A DNA stretch of 64,000 bases from Streptomyces rugosispiralis. Lineage in GTDB: Bacteria; Actinomycetota; Actinomycetes; Streptomycetales; Streptomycetaceae. Position 1 is the stretch's first letter, and every line of letters begins with the position of its first letter. Under the pieces are notes generated by a model. That model saw nothing but the letters and a program-made list of their open reading frames with translations, was not told the origin of the DNA and did no database searches. Position numbers and translations under genes: made by a program. Of this stretch, positions 1 through 18,226 are shown piece by piece. The stretch spans positions 1 through 64,000 of the forward strand of contig NZ_JANIAA010000017.1 of assembly GCF_024505145.1 (NCBI RefSeq), written 5' to 3'.

Positions 1-9212
<9,212 letters not shown>

Positions 9213-9491
9213 GAGCGTGACTCCCTGGATCCAGGAACGTGGGGCGCCGGGCGCACACCAGCGCAACGCGAAGGTCTGCGCCGCGCCCGGGTAGGACAGC
9301 GGGACAGGAGAACGAGATGGCGAAGCGGGCGGGAACGGACGGGACATGGGCGGGCGGTGCCCTCCCGCGTGGCGGATGCCACGCGGGGCGCTCATGTCCC
9401 ACGGCCGGTGGACCGTGACCCTGGCCCGTGGCCCTGGTCCGCGATCCGTGTTCCCGTGGCTTCGTGGATGTCTTGTGGGTCTGGCCGGGGG
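9213..9491. other. 279-bp gap between the adenylating gene and the PKS
   Basis: No credible gene is seen. The stretch is GC-rich, with short imperfect dyads around 9396-9450, and the PKS ribosome site lies at its left end. The gap is long enough to hold a separate PKS promoter, but I cannot point to a convincing -35/-10 pair. The upstream three genes may also read through. Confidence 0.5.
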
Positions 9492-10559
9492 CTAGTAGAT
9501 GCCTTCCGGCGCCGATCGCACGACCTGCAGTGGCTTGACGTTGGCGACCCCGTCACACGGCCACTCCGGGCCCGTGTCGTACCGCACCGCGAGGTCGCGC
9601 TCCAGCACATTGGGCAGGAAGAGGTCGTCGTGCAGGACGGTCAGCCGGACCTGGCCCTGCTCGCCGTATCCGACCACCTCGGACCAGTCGTCCTTGTCGA
9701 CGACCGCCATGGTCACCTGCGGGTAGTTCGGCAGGTACGGCATGAGGGCGCCGTCGTCCTCCGCGGGCAGGCCCACGGTGTTGCCGAAGGTGTTGGCGTA
9801 GGTGACGACCACCAGTCCGCCGCCCAGGGCCCGGTGGAAGGATTTGCGCATGGCGGGGGTGGCGTGTGTCCCGCTGAGCCGTACGCCCTTCAGCCGCGCC
9901 ACCAGCTCGGGCCTCGCCTTGATCAGGGCCTGCAGCAGGGCCGGGGTGGTGACGAGGTAGTCGACCGGCTGGTGCTCCAGGACCGCGGCGATCTGCTCGG
10001 TGATGTGGGCCGTGTACTCCTGCGCGTCCTTGAGTCTGCCGTCGCGGAGCAGCCGCTTGACCCAGCGGGGGTCGAAGTCGATGCCGTACACCCGGCCGTC
10101 GTAGAGGTCGGCCAGGTCCACGGCGCCGTGTCCGATGAGGTGTGGTCCGGTGGGGGTGGCCTGGAGCCAGGTGCGGCCGGGCTCGAATCCCTCGCGCTCG
10201 ATCACCCAGCGGCGCCACGCGGCGCGGTGCTCGAGCATCGGCTCGGTGTAGTACACGCGGCACGGGTTGCCGGTGGTGCCTCCGGAGTCCCAGATCCGGC
10301 CGGTCAGGGGCCGGGGCACGGCCTGGGGCACGAGTTCGGCGGGGTCCAGGGTGCGCAGGTCGCCCAGGGGCATCGGGCCGAACGCGGTCAGCTCGTCGTG
10401 GCGGGTGATGTCCCGTGGGTCGATGGCGAGTTCGGCGGCGCGCTTGAGCCAGTACGGGGTGCCGGTGTCGGGGTCGAAGTGGCGGCGGACGACCCGGCGG
10501 GTCCAGGCGTCGATGTCCTGCGACAGCCACTGGTCGATCTGCTCGGTCACGTCCTTCAC
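9492..10559 (-). CDS. PaaK-like (phenylacetate-CoA ligase family) adenylating enzyme, short form
   Basis: A 355-residue protein of the phenylacetate-CoA ligase/CapK branch of adenylate-forming enzymes. The ATP-binding loop is seen as DSGGTTGNP (residues about 92-100), followed by a central YANTFGNTVGLP segment. The protein stops soon after the TGPEWPCDG region, at about 355 residues against roughly 430 for PaaK. The C-terminal lid domain, with its catalytic lysine, appears short or absent. The ATG at 10559 overlaps the stop of the upstream acyltransferase-like gene (ATGA), so the two are probably co-translated. Lying between ALAS and PKS genes, it probably activates or transfers an acyl group in the polyketide pathway. 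Its substrate is unknown, and assignment beyond the superfamily is inference. Confidence 0.8.
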   Translation of the reverse strand: MKDVTEQIDQWLSQDIDAWTRRVVRRHFDPDTGTPYWLKRAAELAIDPRDITRHDELTAFGPMPLGDLRTLDPAELVPQAVPRPLTGRIWDSGGTTGNPCRVYYTEPMLEHRAAWRRWVIEREGFEPGRTWLQATPTGPHLIGHGAVDLADLYDGRVYGIDFDPRWVKRLLRDGRLKDAQEYTAHITEQIAAVLEHQPVDYLVTTPALLQALIKARPELVARLKGVRLSGTHATPAMRKSFHRALGGGLVVVTYANTFGNTVGLPAEDDGALMPYLPNYPQVTMAVVDKDDWSEVVGYGEQGQVRLTVLHDDLFLPNVLERDLAVRYDTGPEWPCDGVANVKPLQVVRSAPEGIY

Positions 10560-11593
10560 CGCGTCACCCCGGCTTCCGTGGAGGGGAGTTCGATGCCGAA
10601 GTCGTAGACCGCGGTCATCGCCTCGAAGACATGGTCCGGGGATTCCACGTGGACCACGGGGAAGGCCGCGGTCTGGAAGGTGCCGAACGCGGCGGGGCCG
10701 AGCACCAGACCGAGTTCGGTGCCACCGTCCTCCAGCCCGCCGATCATGTGCGGGACGCTCACGGGGGCGGTGGGGTTGCGCCGGAAGAGATCGCGGATCT
10801 CCTCGGCGGTGGTGAGGGCCTTGCGCTCCATGCAGGAGTGCACGGGCACCCGTGGGTCATGGAAGGTCATGGCCTCGAGCGTGGGCTCGAGGAAGTCGCT
10901 GATGTGCTGCTGGAGCGGCGAGTGGAAGGCCGCGCCGTGGTCGTCGGACACATGCAGCGCGCCGGCCGGGAACCCCGTGCCGAACTCCTGGAGCGCGGAG
11001 CGGTAGCCGCCCAGCAGCACCATGCGCTCCTGTCCCGTGCCGACCTTGCCGAGGTCGGCGGAGAGATACACATCGGGGACGTCGGCGAGCAGGTCGTCGG
11101 GGGCGGTGTCGTACGGGATCCGCAGCATGGCGACGGCCTGCGGGCCGCTGTCCGTGGCCGGCGGGGGTACTTCCCGCAATCGCATCAGCAGGGTGAAGAG
11201 GTCCTCACGCCCGACGGCTCCGGCGAGTGTCGCGCCGACCAGTGCGCCGAAACTCAGTCCGCATACGGCGGCCGGTGTTATGCCGTATTCCTCGGCGAGA
11301 ACATCCGCAATTCCTAATACGGCCGCGGCCTGACGAATGGCGCCGATCCCTTGTCGATGCTCTTGTCCGGGTTGCCGTTCTTCTTCGAATATCCGCTGGA
11401 CTTCGATACCCGTCCACCCGGCGATTCGTTGATAGGTGTGCTGCACACTCGGAAAGAGTTCATACAGCTCTGCGCCGGCTCCCGGCTGATCGTTCATACC
11501 ACCGTCGAGGACATACGCAAGCGTCACCCCGAAACCCCCGTTTCCGCCCGTTCGCACCGGGCCAAAGCGTGCCGCATCGCCGCGGCACCCCAT
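10556..11593 (-). CDS. FabD/AT-like discrete acyltransferase or acyl-thioesterase
   Basis: A 345-residue alpha/beta protein resembling FabD and PKS AT domains. The serine elbow reads GLSFG (normally GHSLG) and the catalytic histidine region reads AAFHSP, so the Ser/His dyad is kept but the residue before the serine is changed. I chose the ATG at 11593 because GGGGGAG lies six bases upstream; a GTG at 11527 is an alternative. The stop overlaps the next gene's start (ATGA). Discrete members of this fold can load malonyl units in trans or act as proofreading hydrolases that clear stalled ACPs. Here both PKS modules carry their own AT, so an editing role or an unusual acyl transfer tied to the adjacent adenylating enzyme is more likely than extender loading (inference). 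Confidence 0.8.
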   Translation of the reverse strand: MGCRGDAARFGPVRTGGNGGFGVTLAYVLDGGMNDQPGAGAELYELFPSVQHTYQRIAGWTGIEVQRIFEEERQPGQEHRQGIGAIRQAAAVLGIADVLAEEYGITPAAVCGLSFGALVGATLAGAVGREDLFTLLMRLREVPPPATDSGPQAVAMLRIPYDTAPDDLLADVPDVYLSADLGKVGTGQERMVLLGGYRSALQEFGTGFPAGALHVSDDHGAAFHSPLQQHISDFLEPTLEAMTFHDPRVPVHSCMERKALTTAEEIRDLFRRNPTAPVSVPHMIGGLEDGGTELGLVLGPAAFGTFQTAAFPVVHVESPDHVFEAMTAVYDFGIELPSTEAGVTR

Positions 11594-11723
11594 GAAGTGC
11601 TCCCCCGAGATCCCCGTTCCGCTAGCGGGTCTCAAGAATCACCCAGCTGTTCGCGTGGGCTCATCAAACCTCTCGCCGCCAAGGCGTGTCAAGCAAGATC
11701 CACATGCTGTGCGCCACTTTTGC

Positions 11724-12977
11724 CTAACCCCGGTCGACCCCATTGCGCAACCGTATTTCGACGTCCTCGCGGGGGCCGCCGAGCTCCTCCCAGACCTGGT
11801 CAAGGGCCTTGACGAACATCTCCACCGCGGAGATGGAATGCACGGCTCCGGGTGCCACCCGCAGGATCTCCTCGCCGGCCCGTACGCTGGGGGCGTTGAT
11901 CGCCTGCACATAGATGCCGTGCCGCTCCAGCAGGGCCGTGGACATCCGCTTGCACAGGGCCTCGTTCCGCACCAGCACGGACACGATGTGGGTGAGATCG
12001 GAGATGAAGGGGATCCGGCGCTCCTTCAGCAGCCGGTGCATCAACTGTGCGTTTGCCCACAGCCGTTCCCTTTCGGCCTCCGAGGAGCGCAGATGGCGCA
12101 CGGCGGCGAGGGCGGCGGCGGCCACGGCGGGCGGCAGCGCGGTGGTGAAGATGAAGGAGCGGGAGAACATCCGCACCGCCTCGATCACCTCCGCCGGGCC
12201 CACGATGTACCCGCCGTTGGTGCCAAAACCCTTGGCCAGCGTGCCCATGATGACGGTGAACCGGTCGGCCAGCCCCTCGCGCGCCGCGATGCCCGCGCCC
12301 TGCGGGCCGTACATGCCCACCGCGTGCACCTCGTCGAGGAAGGTCATGGCACCATGGCGCTTGGCGATGTCGGCGATCTCGGCGAGTGGCGCGATGTCGC
12401 CGTTCATCGAGTAGACCGACTCGGCGACGATCAGCTTGGGCGCGTCGGGGTCGGCGGCGGCGAGCAGCTCCTCGAGGTGCGCGGTGTCGTTGTGGCGGAA
12501 GATCCGCTTCTGGGCACCGCTGTGGCGCAGGCCGTCGATGATGGAGGCGTGGTTCAGCGCGTCGGAGAAGACGACGCAGCCCTCCATGCGGCCCGCGATG
12601 ACGGACAGCGCGCCGTCGTTGGCGGTGTAGCCGGAGGTGAACAGCAGCGCGTCGTCCTTGCCGTGGAGCGCGCTGAGTTCCTTCTCCAGAGATACGTGGT
12701 AGTGGTTGGTGCCGCCGATGTTGCGCGAGCCGCCGGCGCCCGCCCCGTACTGGTCGACGGCTTCCTTCATGGCCTCCAGGACGGCGGGGTGCTGGCCCAT
12801 GCCGAGGTAGTCGTTGCTGCACCAGACGCTGATCCGGGAGGTGTCCTCGACGCCGCTGACGCTGGCGGCGGGGAACTGACCAGCGAGCCGTCCGATCTCC
12901 AGGAACTCTCGCTTTCCACCGTCAGAACCCTCGGTGAGGCGCGAAAACAGGTCCAGATATTGGGTCGTCACGTCCAC
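11724..12977 (-). CDS. 5-aminolevulinate synthase (secondary-metabolic, C5N-type)
   Basis: A 417-residue PLP enzyme of the alpha-oxoamine synthase family, close in length to bacterial ALAS. Visible signatures are the N-terminal SNDYLGMG, the GSRNIGGTNHYH glycine/substrate region, LDEVHAVGMYG, and the PLP lysine at residue 249 (TLAKGFG). It condenses succinyl-CoA with glycine to 5-aminolevulinate. Streptomyces normally make heme precursors by the glutamyl-tRNA route, so an ALAS gene in a PKS cluster marks C5N (2-amino-3-hydroxycyclopent-2-enone) biosynthesis. In that pathway the enzyme also cyclises 5-aminolevulinyl-CoA. The start is a GTG with a weak ribosome site. It is the first gene of the leftward unit and diverges from the two ligases. 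Confidence 0.93.
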   Translation of the reverse strand: MDVTTQYLDLFSRLTEGSDGGKREFLEIGRLAGQFPAASVSGVEDTSRISVWCSNDYLGMGQHPAVLEAMKEAVDQYGAGAGGSRNIGGTNHYHVSLEKELSALHGKDDALLFTSGYTANDGALSVIAGRMEGCVVFSDALNHASIIDGLRHSGAQKRIFRHNDTAHLEELLAAADPDAPKLIVAESVYSMNGDIAPLAEIADIAKRHGAMTFLDEVHAVGMYGPQGAGIAAREGLADRFTVIMGTLAKGFGTNGGYIVGPAEVIEAVRMFSRSFIFTTALPPAVAAAALAAVRHLRSSEAERERLWANAQLMHRLLKERRIPFISDLTHIVSVLVRNEALCKRMSTALLERHGIYVQAINAPSVRAGEEILRVAPGAVHSISAVEMFVKALDQVWEELGGPREDVEIRLRNGVDRG

Positions 12978-13231
12978 TCACTTCGCTTTTAGGCTACTTG
13001 GGGATCGCGCAGAAAGCGGGATGAGCCGTAACGACCCCCCGTCGGCGCCAATCTACATGCGGTCGGCCGTCAATCGGTATGCCGAAAGGCAACTTCCGCA
13101 CCTCCGACCCGGTTTCACGGCAAGAAACTGACGGGTGGATGGGAGAAGGTTGCCATGACGGGGACCGGGTGTCATCCTGCAGCGGGAAACGGCACCTTGA
13201 ACTCATCGGCACACGGCGAACTGGAGTTTCG
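12978..13231. promoter_or_regulatory. divergent control region between ALAS and the ligase pair
   Basis: These 254 bases separate the leftward ALAS-PKS unit from the rightward ligases and are less GC-rich than their surroundings, as expected for two promoters. A strong GGGAGAAGG ribosome-site-like motif precedes an ATG at 13155, in a different frame from the ligase. No regulator gene lies next to it, and I do not recognise a specific operator. Confidence 0.55.
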
Positions 13232-14773
13232 ATGTCTCCGACCGACAATTACGTCCGACGGGTCCTCGAGGCTCTATCGGCCGATTCGGAGCGGGTTGCC
13301 CTGCTCCGCGACGATGAGCGGTGCACCGCCGGTGAGTTCGCCCATGCCGTGGTCACCGCGGCGGAATTGCTGCGCCGCCAGATAGCGGAGGAAGAAATTC
13401 CGGTCGTGGCCGTACTGACGGTCGCCAACACCCCGGCCACCATCATTCTGCGCTATGCGGCGAACCTCATCGGTGCCACGGTGGTCCATCTGCACTCCAC
13501 CAACGCGGTGGACCCCACCGATCAGCTGGCCACCCGCGAGCGGCACGAGATCCTGAAGAAGACGGGCGCCACCTTCCTCGCCGTGGACGAGGAGAACCTG
13601 GGCCTGGCCCGGGAGCTGTGCGAGCGTCTGCCGGAGCCACCCCGGCTCGCCGCGCTGGGCTCCCTCGGCCCCGATGTGCTGGACCTGACCACGGGCGACG
13701 CGGACGCCTTCGATCTGACGGTCGTGGAGACCGACCCCGAGCGCCCGGCCGTGGTCCTGTTCACCAGTGGCACCAGCGGCACCCCGAAGGGGGTGACCCT
13801 CCCCTTCCGCGTCCGAACTCTCTATCTGCGGGCGGGACTTGACGCTCCGGGCCCGATCACCTATCTGTCCACGCTGCCGGTGAGCCACTCCAACGGCTCG
13901 GGCGCCGACCTCGCCCTCGCCTCCGGTGGCACGGTGGTGCTGCACGACGGCTTCGACGCGAGCGCGGTGCTCGACGCGGTGGAGCGCCACCGGGTGTCCG
14001 CGCTCACCCTCACCCCTCCGCAGCTGTACATGCTGGTGGACCACCCGGCCATCAAGGACACCGATCTGTCGAGCATCCAGATCATCTCCTACGGCGGCTG
14101 CCCCGCCGCCCCGGCCCGGCTGGCCGAGGCGGTCGAGGTGTTCGGCCCGGTGTTGCTGCAGTTCTACGGCACCACCGAGACCAGCGGGATCAGCGTGCTC
14201 GCCCCGCCGGACCACTTCGACCCCGAACTGCGGTCCACCGCCGGCCGGCTGACCGCCGAGGTGCGCATCCGCGACGTGGACGACCAGCGCGATCTGCCGG
14301 TGGGCGAGATCGGTGAGATCTGCGTACGGTCGCCGTTCAACATGCTCGGCTACTGGCGCGAGCCGGAGCTGACCGCGGAGTCCGTACGCGACGGCTGGGT
14401 GTACACCGGCGACCTGGGCGCCCTCGACGAGCGCGGCTATGTGCGACTGCACGGCCGGGTGGGCGAGGTGATGAAGACCAACGGGATCAAGGTCCATCCC
14501 ACCGCCGTCGAGAACGCGCTGCTGACCCACCCCGAGGTGGCCCAGGCCGCGGTGTACGGAGTGGCCGACGGGGACCGGGTGGAGCACATTCACGCCGCCG
14601 TGGTGCTCCGGCCCGGTGGCGCCGCCGACTTCACCTCGCTGCTCGACCATGTGTCCGGTGAGCTCTCGCCCAAGCATGTGCCGGCCGCCATCACCTTCCA
14701 CGACGACCTTCCGCTGACCGGTGCGGGCAAGCCGGACAAGCAGCGGCTGGCCGCCCAGCGGGCCGGGGCATGA
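13232..14773 (+). CDS. ANL-family adenylate-forming ligase (candidate C5N amide synthetase)
   Basis: A 513-residue ANL enzyme. Motifs seen in order: ATP loop FTSGTSGTPKG (about residues 178-188), FYGTTETSG, YTGDLG, and the C-terminal lid with LTGAGKPDK carrying the catalytic lysine. The ATG at 13232 is preceded by GGAG at a good distance. Its stop overlaps the next gene's start (ATGA at 14770), so the two ligases are co-translated. C5N pathways need one ligase to make 5-aminolevulinyl-CoA and one ANL amide synthetase to join C5N to the polyketide acid. This enzyme is the more divergent of the two, so I favour the amide-forming role, but the reverse assignment cannot be excluded by reading. 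Confidence 0.88.
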   Translation: MSPTDNYVRRVLEALSADSERVALLRDDERCTAGEFAHAVVTAAELLRRQIAEEEIPVVAVLTVANTPATIILRYAANLIGATVVHLHSTNAVDPTDQLATRERHEILKKTGATFLAVDEENLGLARELCERLPEPPRLAALGSLGPDVLDLTTGDADAFDLTVVETDPERPAVVLFTSGTSGTPKGVTLPFRVRTLYLRAGLDAPGPITYLSTLPVSHSNGSGADLALASGGTVVLHDGFDASAVLDAVERHRVSALTLTPPQLYMLVDHPAIKDTDLSSIQIISYGGCPAAPARLAEAVEVFGPVLLQFYGTTETSGISVLAPPDHFDPELRSTAGRLTAEVRIRDVDDQRDLPVGEIGEICVRSPFNMLGYWREPELTAESVRDGWVYTGDLGALDERGYVRLHGRVGEVMKTNGIKVHPTAVENALLTHPEVAQAAVYGVADGDRVEHIHAAVVLRPGGAADFTSLLDHVSGELSPKHVPAAITFHDDLPLTGAGKPDKQRLAAQRAGA

Positions 14774-16311
14774 CGCTCACCGCGGCGGCGGTGCTCGCCG
14801 AGTCCGCGCTGCGGCGCCCCGACCACCCCGCGCTCGTCTTCGGCTCGCGGCGCATCACCTACCGCGAGCTGTGGGACGCCACCCGGCGGTACGCCGCCGT
14901 ACTGCGCGACCAGGGCATCCGCCCCGGCGACCGGGTGGCGCTGCTGCTGCCGAACACCCCGCACTTCCCGATGGTGTACTACGGGGTGCTGGCGCTCGGC
15001 GCCGTGGCCGTCCCGGTGCACGGTCTGCTGCGCGCCGACGAGATCGTCCATGTGCTGCGTGACTCGGAGTCGAAGGTGCTGGTGTGCGGGGCGCCGATGC
15101 TCACCGAGGGCGCCAAGGGAGCGGAGGTGGCCGGGGTTCCGGTGGTCACCGTGCTGGAGGAGCAGGACGGCGGCCGGCCGCGCCTGGACACCCTCGCCGA
15201 AGGCACCGAGCCCATCGAGCGGTGTGTTCCGCGCGAACCCGGCGACCTCGCCGTGGTCCTGTACACCTCGGGCACCACCGGCCGTCCCAAGGGTGCGATG
15301 ATCACCCACTTCAACCTGGTGATGAACGTGAGCACCACGATGCGCTCGCCGTTCGATCTCGGCCCCGACGATGTGCTGCTCGGCTGTCTGCCCCTGTTCC
15401 ACACCTTCGGGCAGACCTGCGGAATGAGCACCACATTCCTGGCGGGCGGCACGATGGTGCTGATGGACCGGTTCGACGGCCCCCGCGCGCTGGACCTGAT
15501 GGTCACCGAGGGGTGCACCGTCTTCATGGGCGTGCCCACCATGTATCTGGCCCTGCTCGACGCCGCCGCCGAGGACCCCCGCCGCCCCGCCCTCGACCGC
15601 GCCTTCTCCGGGGGCTCAGCGCTTCCGGTGAAGGTGCTCGAGGACTTCCAGGCGGTCTTCGGCTGCCCGATCTACGAGGGGTACGGGCTGACCGAGGCAT
15701 CACCGGTGGTCGCCTACAACCAGAAGGCGTGGCCGCGCAGACCGGGGACGGTGGGGCGCCCGATCTGGGGCGTCGAGGCGGAGATCGCCGCGGCCGATGT
15801 GGAGGACCGCGTCGAGCTGCTGCCGACGGGCGCGGTCGGTGAGATCGTCATCCGTGGCCACAATGTGATGGCCGGTTACCTCAACCGTCCGGAGGCCACG
15901 GCCGAGGTGCTGGTCGACGGCTGGTTCCGCTCGGGCGACCTCGGCACCAAGGACGCGGAGGGCTATCTCACCCTCGTGGACCGCAAGAAGGACCTGGTGG
16001 TGCGCGGCGGCTACAACGTGTATCCGCGCGAGGTCGAGGACGTGCTGATGCACCACCCGGCCATCGCCCAGGTGGCCGTCATCGGACTGCCCGACGAGGT
16101 GTACGGCGAGGAGGTGTGCGCCGTGGTGCGGCCACGCCCCGGAACGGCTCCGGACGCGGCACTCGGCTCCGGGATCGTGGCGTGGGCCAGGGAGCGGCTC
16201 GCCGGGCACAAGTACCCCCGCCGCGTGGAGTTCATCGACGCCTTCCCCCTGGGCCCCAGCGGCAAGGTGCTCAAACGCGAACTCGTCGGCCGCTTCACCA
16301 CCGGCCGGTAG
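14770..16311 (+). CDS. acyl-CoA ligase (FadD-like; candidate 5-aminolevulinyl-CoA ligase)
   Basis: A 513-residue classical acyl-CoA synthetase with the ATP loop YTSGTTGRPKGA, YGLTEASP, RSGDLG, the hinge DRKKDLVVRGGYNVYP and the lid ending GPSGKVLKREL with the conserved lysine. It is translationally coupled to the preceding ligase by a 4-base overlap. In C5N gene sets (for example those of moenomycin and ECO-02301) an acyl-CoA ligase activates 5-aminolevulinate so that ALAS can cyclise it, and this gene is the best candidate for that step. Alternatively it could activate a carboxylic acid for the polyketide chain. Confidence 0.9.
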   Translation: MTLTAAAVLAESALRRPDHPALVFGSRRITYRELWDATRRYAAVLRDQGIRPGDRVALLLPNTPHFPMVYYGVLALGAVAVPVHGLLRADEIVHVLRDSESKVLVCGAPMLTEGAKGAEVAGVPVVTVLEEQDGGRPRLDTLAEGTEPIERCVPREPGDLAVVLYTSGTTGRPKGAMITHFNLVMNVSTTMRSPFDLGPDDVLLGCLPLFHTFGQTCGMSTTFLAGGTMVLMDRFDGPRALDLMVTEGCTVFMGVPTMYLALLDAAAEDPRRPALDRAFSGGSALPVKVLEDFQAVFGCPIYEGYGLTEASPVVAYNQKAWPRRPGTVGRPIWGVEAEIAAADVEDRVELLPTGAVGEIVIRGHNVMAGYLNRPEATAEVLVDGWFRSGDLGTKDAEGYLTLVDRKKDLVVRGGYNVYPREVEDVLMHHPAIAQVAVIGLPDEVYGEEVCAVVRPRPGTAPDAALGSGIVAWARERLAGHKYPRRVEFIDAFPLGPSGKVLKRELVGRFTTGR

Positions 16312-16435
16312 CCGAAACCGACCGGTAAAGATTTGTCGTCTCAGGGGAGTTCCTGGCGGATACCTTTACCCGCACCCGCGCCCTCCACCACTATGGGCAC
16401 TCGTCTCACTGTCGGTGACGCGAGGAGTGGTGAGG

Positions 16436-18211
16436 GTGACCGACCCGCACGGAACCGAACCCGATGCCACCACCGGACAGCTGTCGTACGCCCGACTGTC
16501 CGACACGGAGCTCACCGAGCGGATCCGCTCCGGGGCGCCCACCGCCCTCCCCGCCACCCAGGAACTGAGGGAGCGCCACCTTCCGGCGGTGCTGTCCTAC
16601 GCCCGGCTCTGCGGCAGGGCCCAGGCCGACGCCGACCAGCTCGCCGACCTCTCCTTCGGCCTCGCCGCCCAGGAGACCTGCCGGGGTATCGACCCCTGGG
16701 GGCCGTGGCGCCACCATCTGCTGCTGCTCGTCCAGCGGGTGGCCGCCACCTGGGCGGAGGGCAGCCGGGAGGAGCGGCTGGACCCCGCGTTCGCCGAGTG
16801 GCTCCACAACTCCGGTACCGCCACGGGCGGTACGGCCGGACTCCCGGGGCCGAGGGAGCGTTCGGCCATGCTCGGCGGCTTCCTCAGCCTCTCGGCGCGC
16901 ACCCGCGACGTCCTGTGGTACAGCGTGATGGAGGAGGAGCCCGACACGGTGGTGGCCACCTTCGCGGGGGTGGCGCCGCACACCGTGCCCACGCTCCGGG
17001 AGACGGCACAGGGCGCGCTGCGCGAGGCATGGCTGCGGACCCATCTGGAGCGCGGCGGCGAGCAGACCTGCCGGGGGTTCCGGGGCCTCATCGAGGCGGC
17101 CGTACGGCCGGACAACCCCCGGCGCTGCGACGACCTGGACCGCCATCTGTCCGGCTGCCCTTCGTGTGCCGGGGTGTACGGCGACCTGATACGGATGGAC
17201 GAGGACCCCCGGCCCGTGATCGCCGATGGGCTCCTGGGGTGGGGTGGGACGGCCTATGTCACGGCGGAACCGGTCGGCGGTGTGCCGTCTGCGGGGTCGG
17301 CGGCACCGTCGCCCGCGCAGCCGCCGGGGCCGGAGCCTCCCCCGGCCCCGGCTCCCCCGCCGCCGTATCCGCCGGTGGGGTCCACCGGTGTCGCGGGAGC
17401 CGGGGCGTATGTGCCGATGGACGGTGGCTCCGTGGCCCGTCGGCGCCGATGGGCCTGGACGGGGTCCCGGCAGCCCGCGACGGCCGCGCTGGTCGCGGTG
17501 GCGGCCGTGGCGGCGGTGGCCCTCACCGTCGCCCTCCTGGTGTCCGACGGGGACGACATGGCCCCGGCCGGCCGTGCGAACACCCCTGCGCCCACGGCCA
17601 CCCCGGCGGCTCCGTCGTCGGACCCGACGGCGGATTCCCCGCCCCCGACGAAGGGGCCACAACGCCCGCCGAACCCCGGCGGCATGACCGAACCGCCGAC
17701 CACCGCCCCCGCCACCACTCCCCCGAGCACCGCCCCGGCGCCCGCCGCCCCGATTCCGGACGACAGCTTCACGGCGGTGATCAACGGCGGCTCCGGGCTC
17801 TGTCTGGACATCCGCGACCAGCGGTTGGAGAAGCGCACGGACGCCATCCTGGCCCGGTGCGGCGGGAGCGACACCCAGCGGTGGCGGCTGGACTCCCAGG
17901 GGCTGCTGCACACCGAGGCCGACCCCGACTTCTGTCTGGACTCGCGCGGGGACACCGACCGGGGTGTCGGCATCTGGCCGTGCTCCTCCGCCGACGGCGA
18001 CAACGGCGAGAACCTGCGGTTCGCGGTCGACCGCGACGGGGTGATCCGCCCTCATATCGCACCCGACTTCGCGGTCACCCCGGACGGTGACGACCCCGGC
18101 AGCGAGGTCGAGCTGCGCTCGGCCGAGGACCGCGACGACCAGCGGTGGAACGCCGGTCTCGGGGACGCCTCGGCCGATGTGTCGGTGTCGGGCCCCGCTC
18201 CACCCCGCTGA
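16436..18211 (+). CDS. sigma-like / zinc-finger / transmembrane / ricin-lectin fusion protein
   Basis: A 591-residue protein started at a GTG at 16436 behind CGAGGAG; an in-frame GTG lies at 16415. The N-terminal 190 residues look like a degenerate ECF sigma factor (SARLTDTEL-type opening, then a region 4-like LSARTRDVLWYSVM segment). About residues 205-235 hold a zinc-finger of the anti-sigma type (HLSGCPSC, HxxxCxxC). A Pro/Ala-rich stretch follows, then one transmembrane helix (about 345-365), another Pro/Thr-rich linker, and a C-terminal ricin B-type lectin domain with GLCLDI and QRW repeats. The likely topology puts the sigma-like part in the cytoplasm and the lectin outside. It could sense sugars or cell-wall glycans, but no function is established. 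Downstream it converges on a methyltransferase. Confidence 0.85.
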   Translation: MTDPHGTEPDATTGQLSYARLSDTELTERIRSGAPTALPATQELRERHLPAVLSYARLCGRAQADADQLADLSFGLAAQETCRGIDPWGPWRHHLLLLVQRVAATWAEGSREERLDPAFAEWLHNSGTATGGTAGLPGPRERSAMLGGFLSLSARTRDVLWYSVMEEEPDTVVATFAGVAPHTVPTLRETAQGALREAWLRTHLERGGEQTCRGFRGLIEAAVRPDNPRRCDDLDRHLSGCPSCAGVYGDLIRMDEDPRPVIADGLLGWGGTAYVTAEPVGGVPSAGSAAPSPAQPPGPEPPPAPAPPPPYPPVGSTGVAGAGAYVPMDGGSVARRRRWAWTGSRQPATAALVAVAAVAAVALTVALLVSDGDDMAPAGRANTPAPTATPAAPSSDPTADSPPPTKGPQRPPNPGGMTEPPTTAPATTPPSTAPAPAAPIPDDSFTAVINGGSGLCLDIRDQRLEKRTDAILARCGGSDTQRWRLDSQGLLHTEADPDFCLDSRGDTDRGVGIWPCSSADGDNGENLRFAVDRDGVIRPHIAPDFAVTPDGDDPGSEVELRSAEDRDDQRWNAGLGDASADVSVSGPAPPR

Positions 18212-18226
18212 CCACCGGCGGCGCCC

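Noticed and set aside
13155..13385. 76-codon frame with a good ribosome site (GGGAGAAGG) overlapping the first ligase
   Set aside because: It runs deep into the ligase in another frame, shows no family and becomes Arg/Ser/Pro-rich like a shadow. At most a short leader; not called as a gene.
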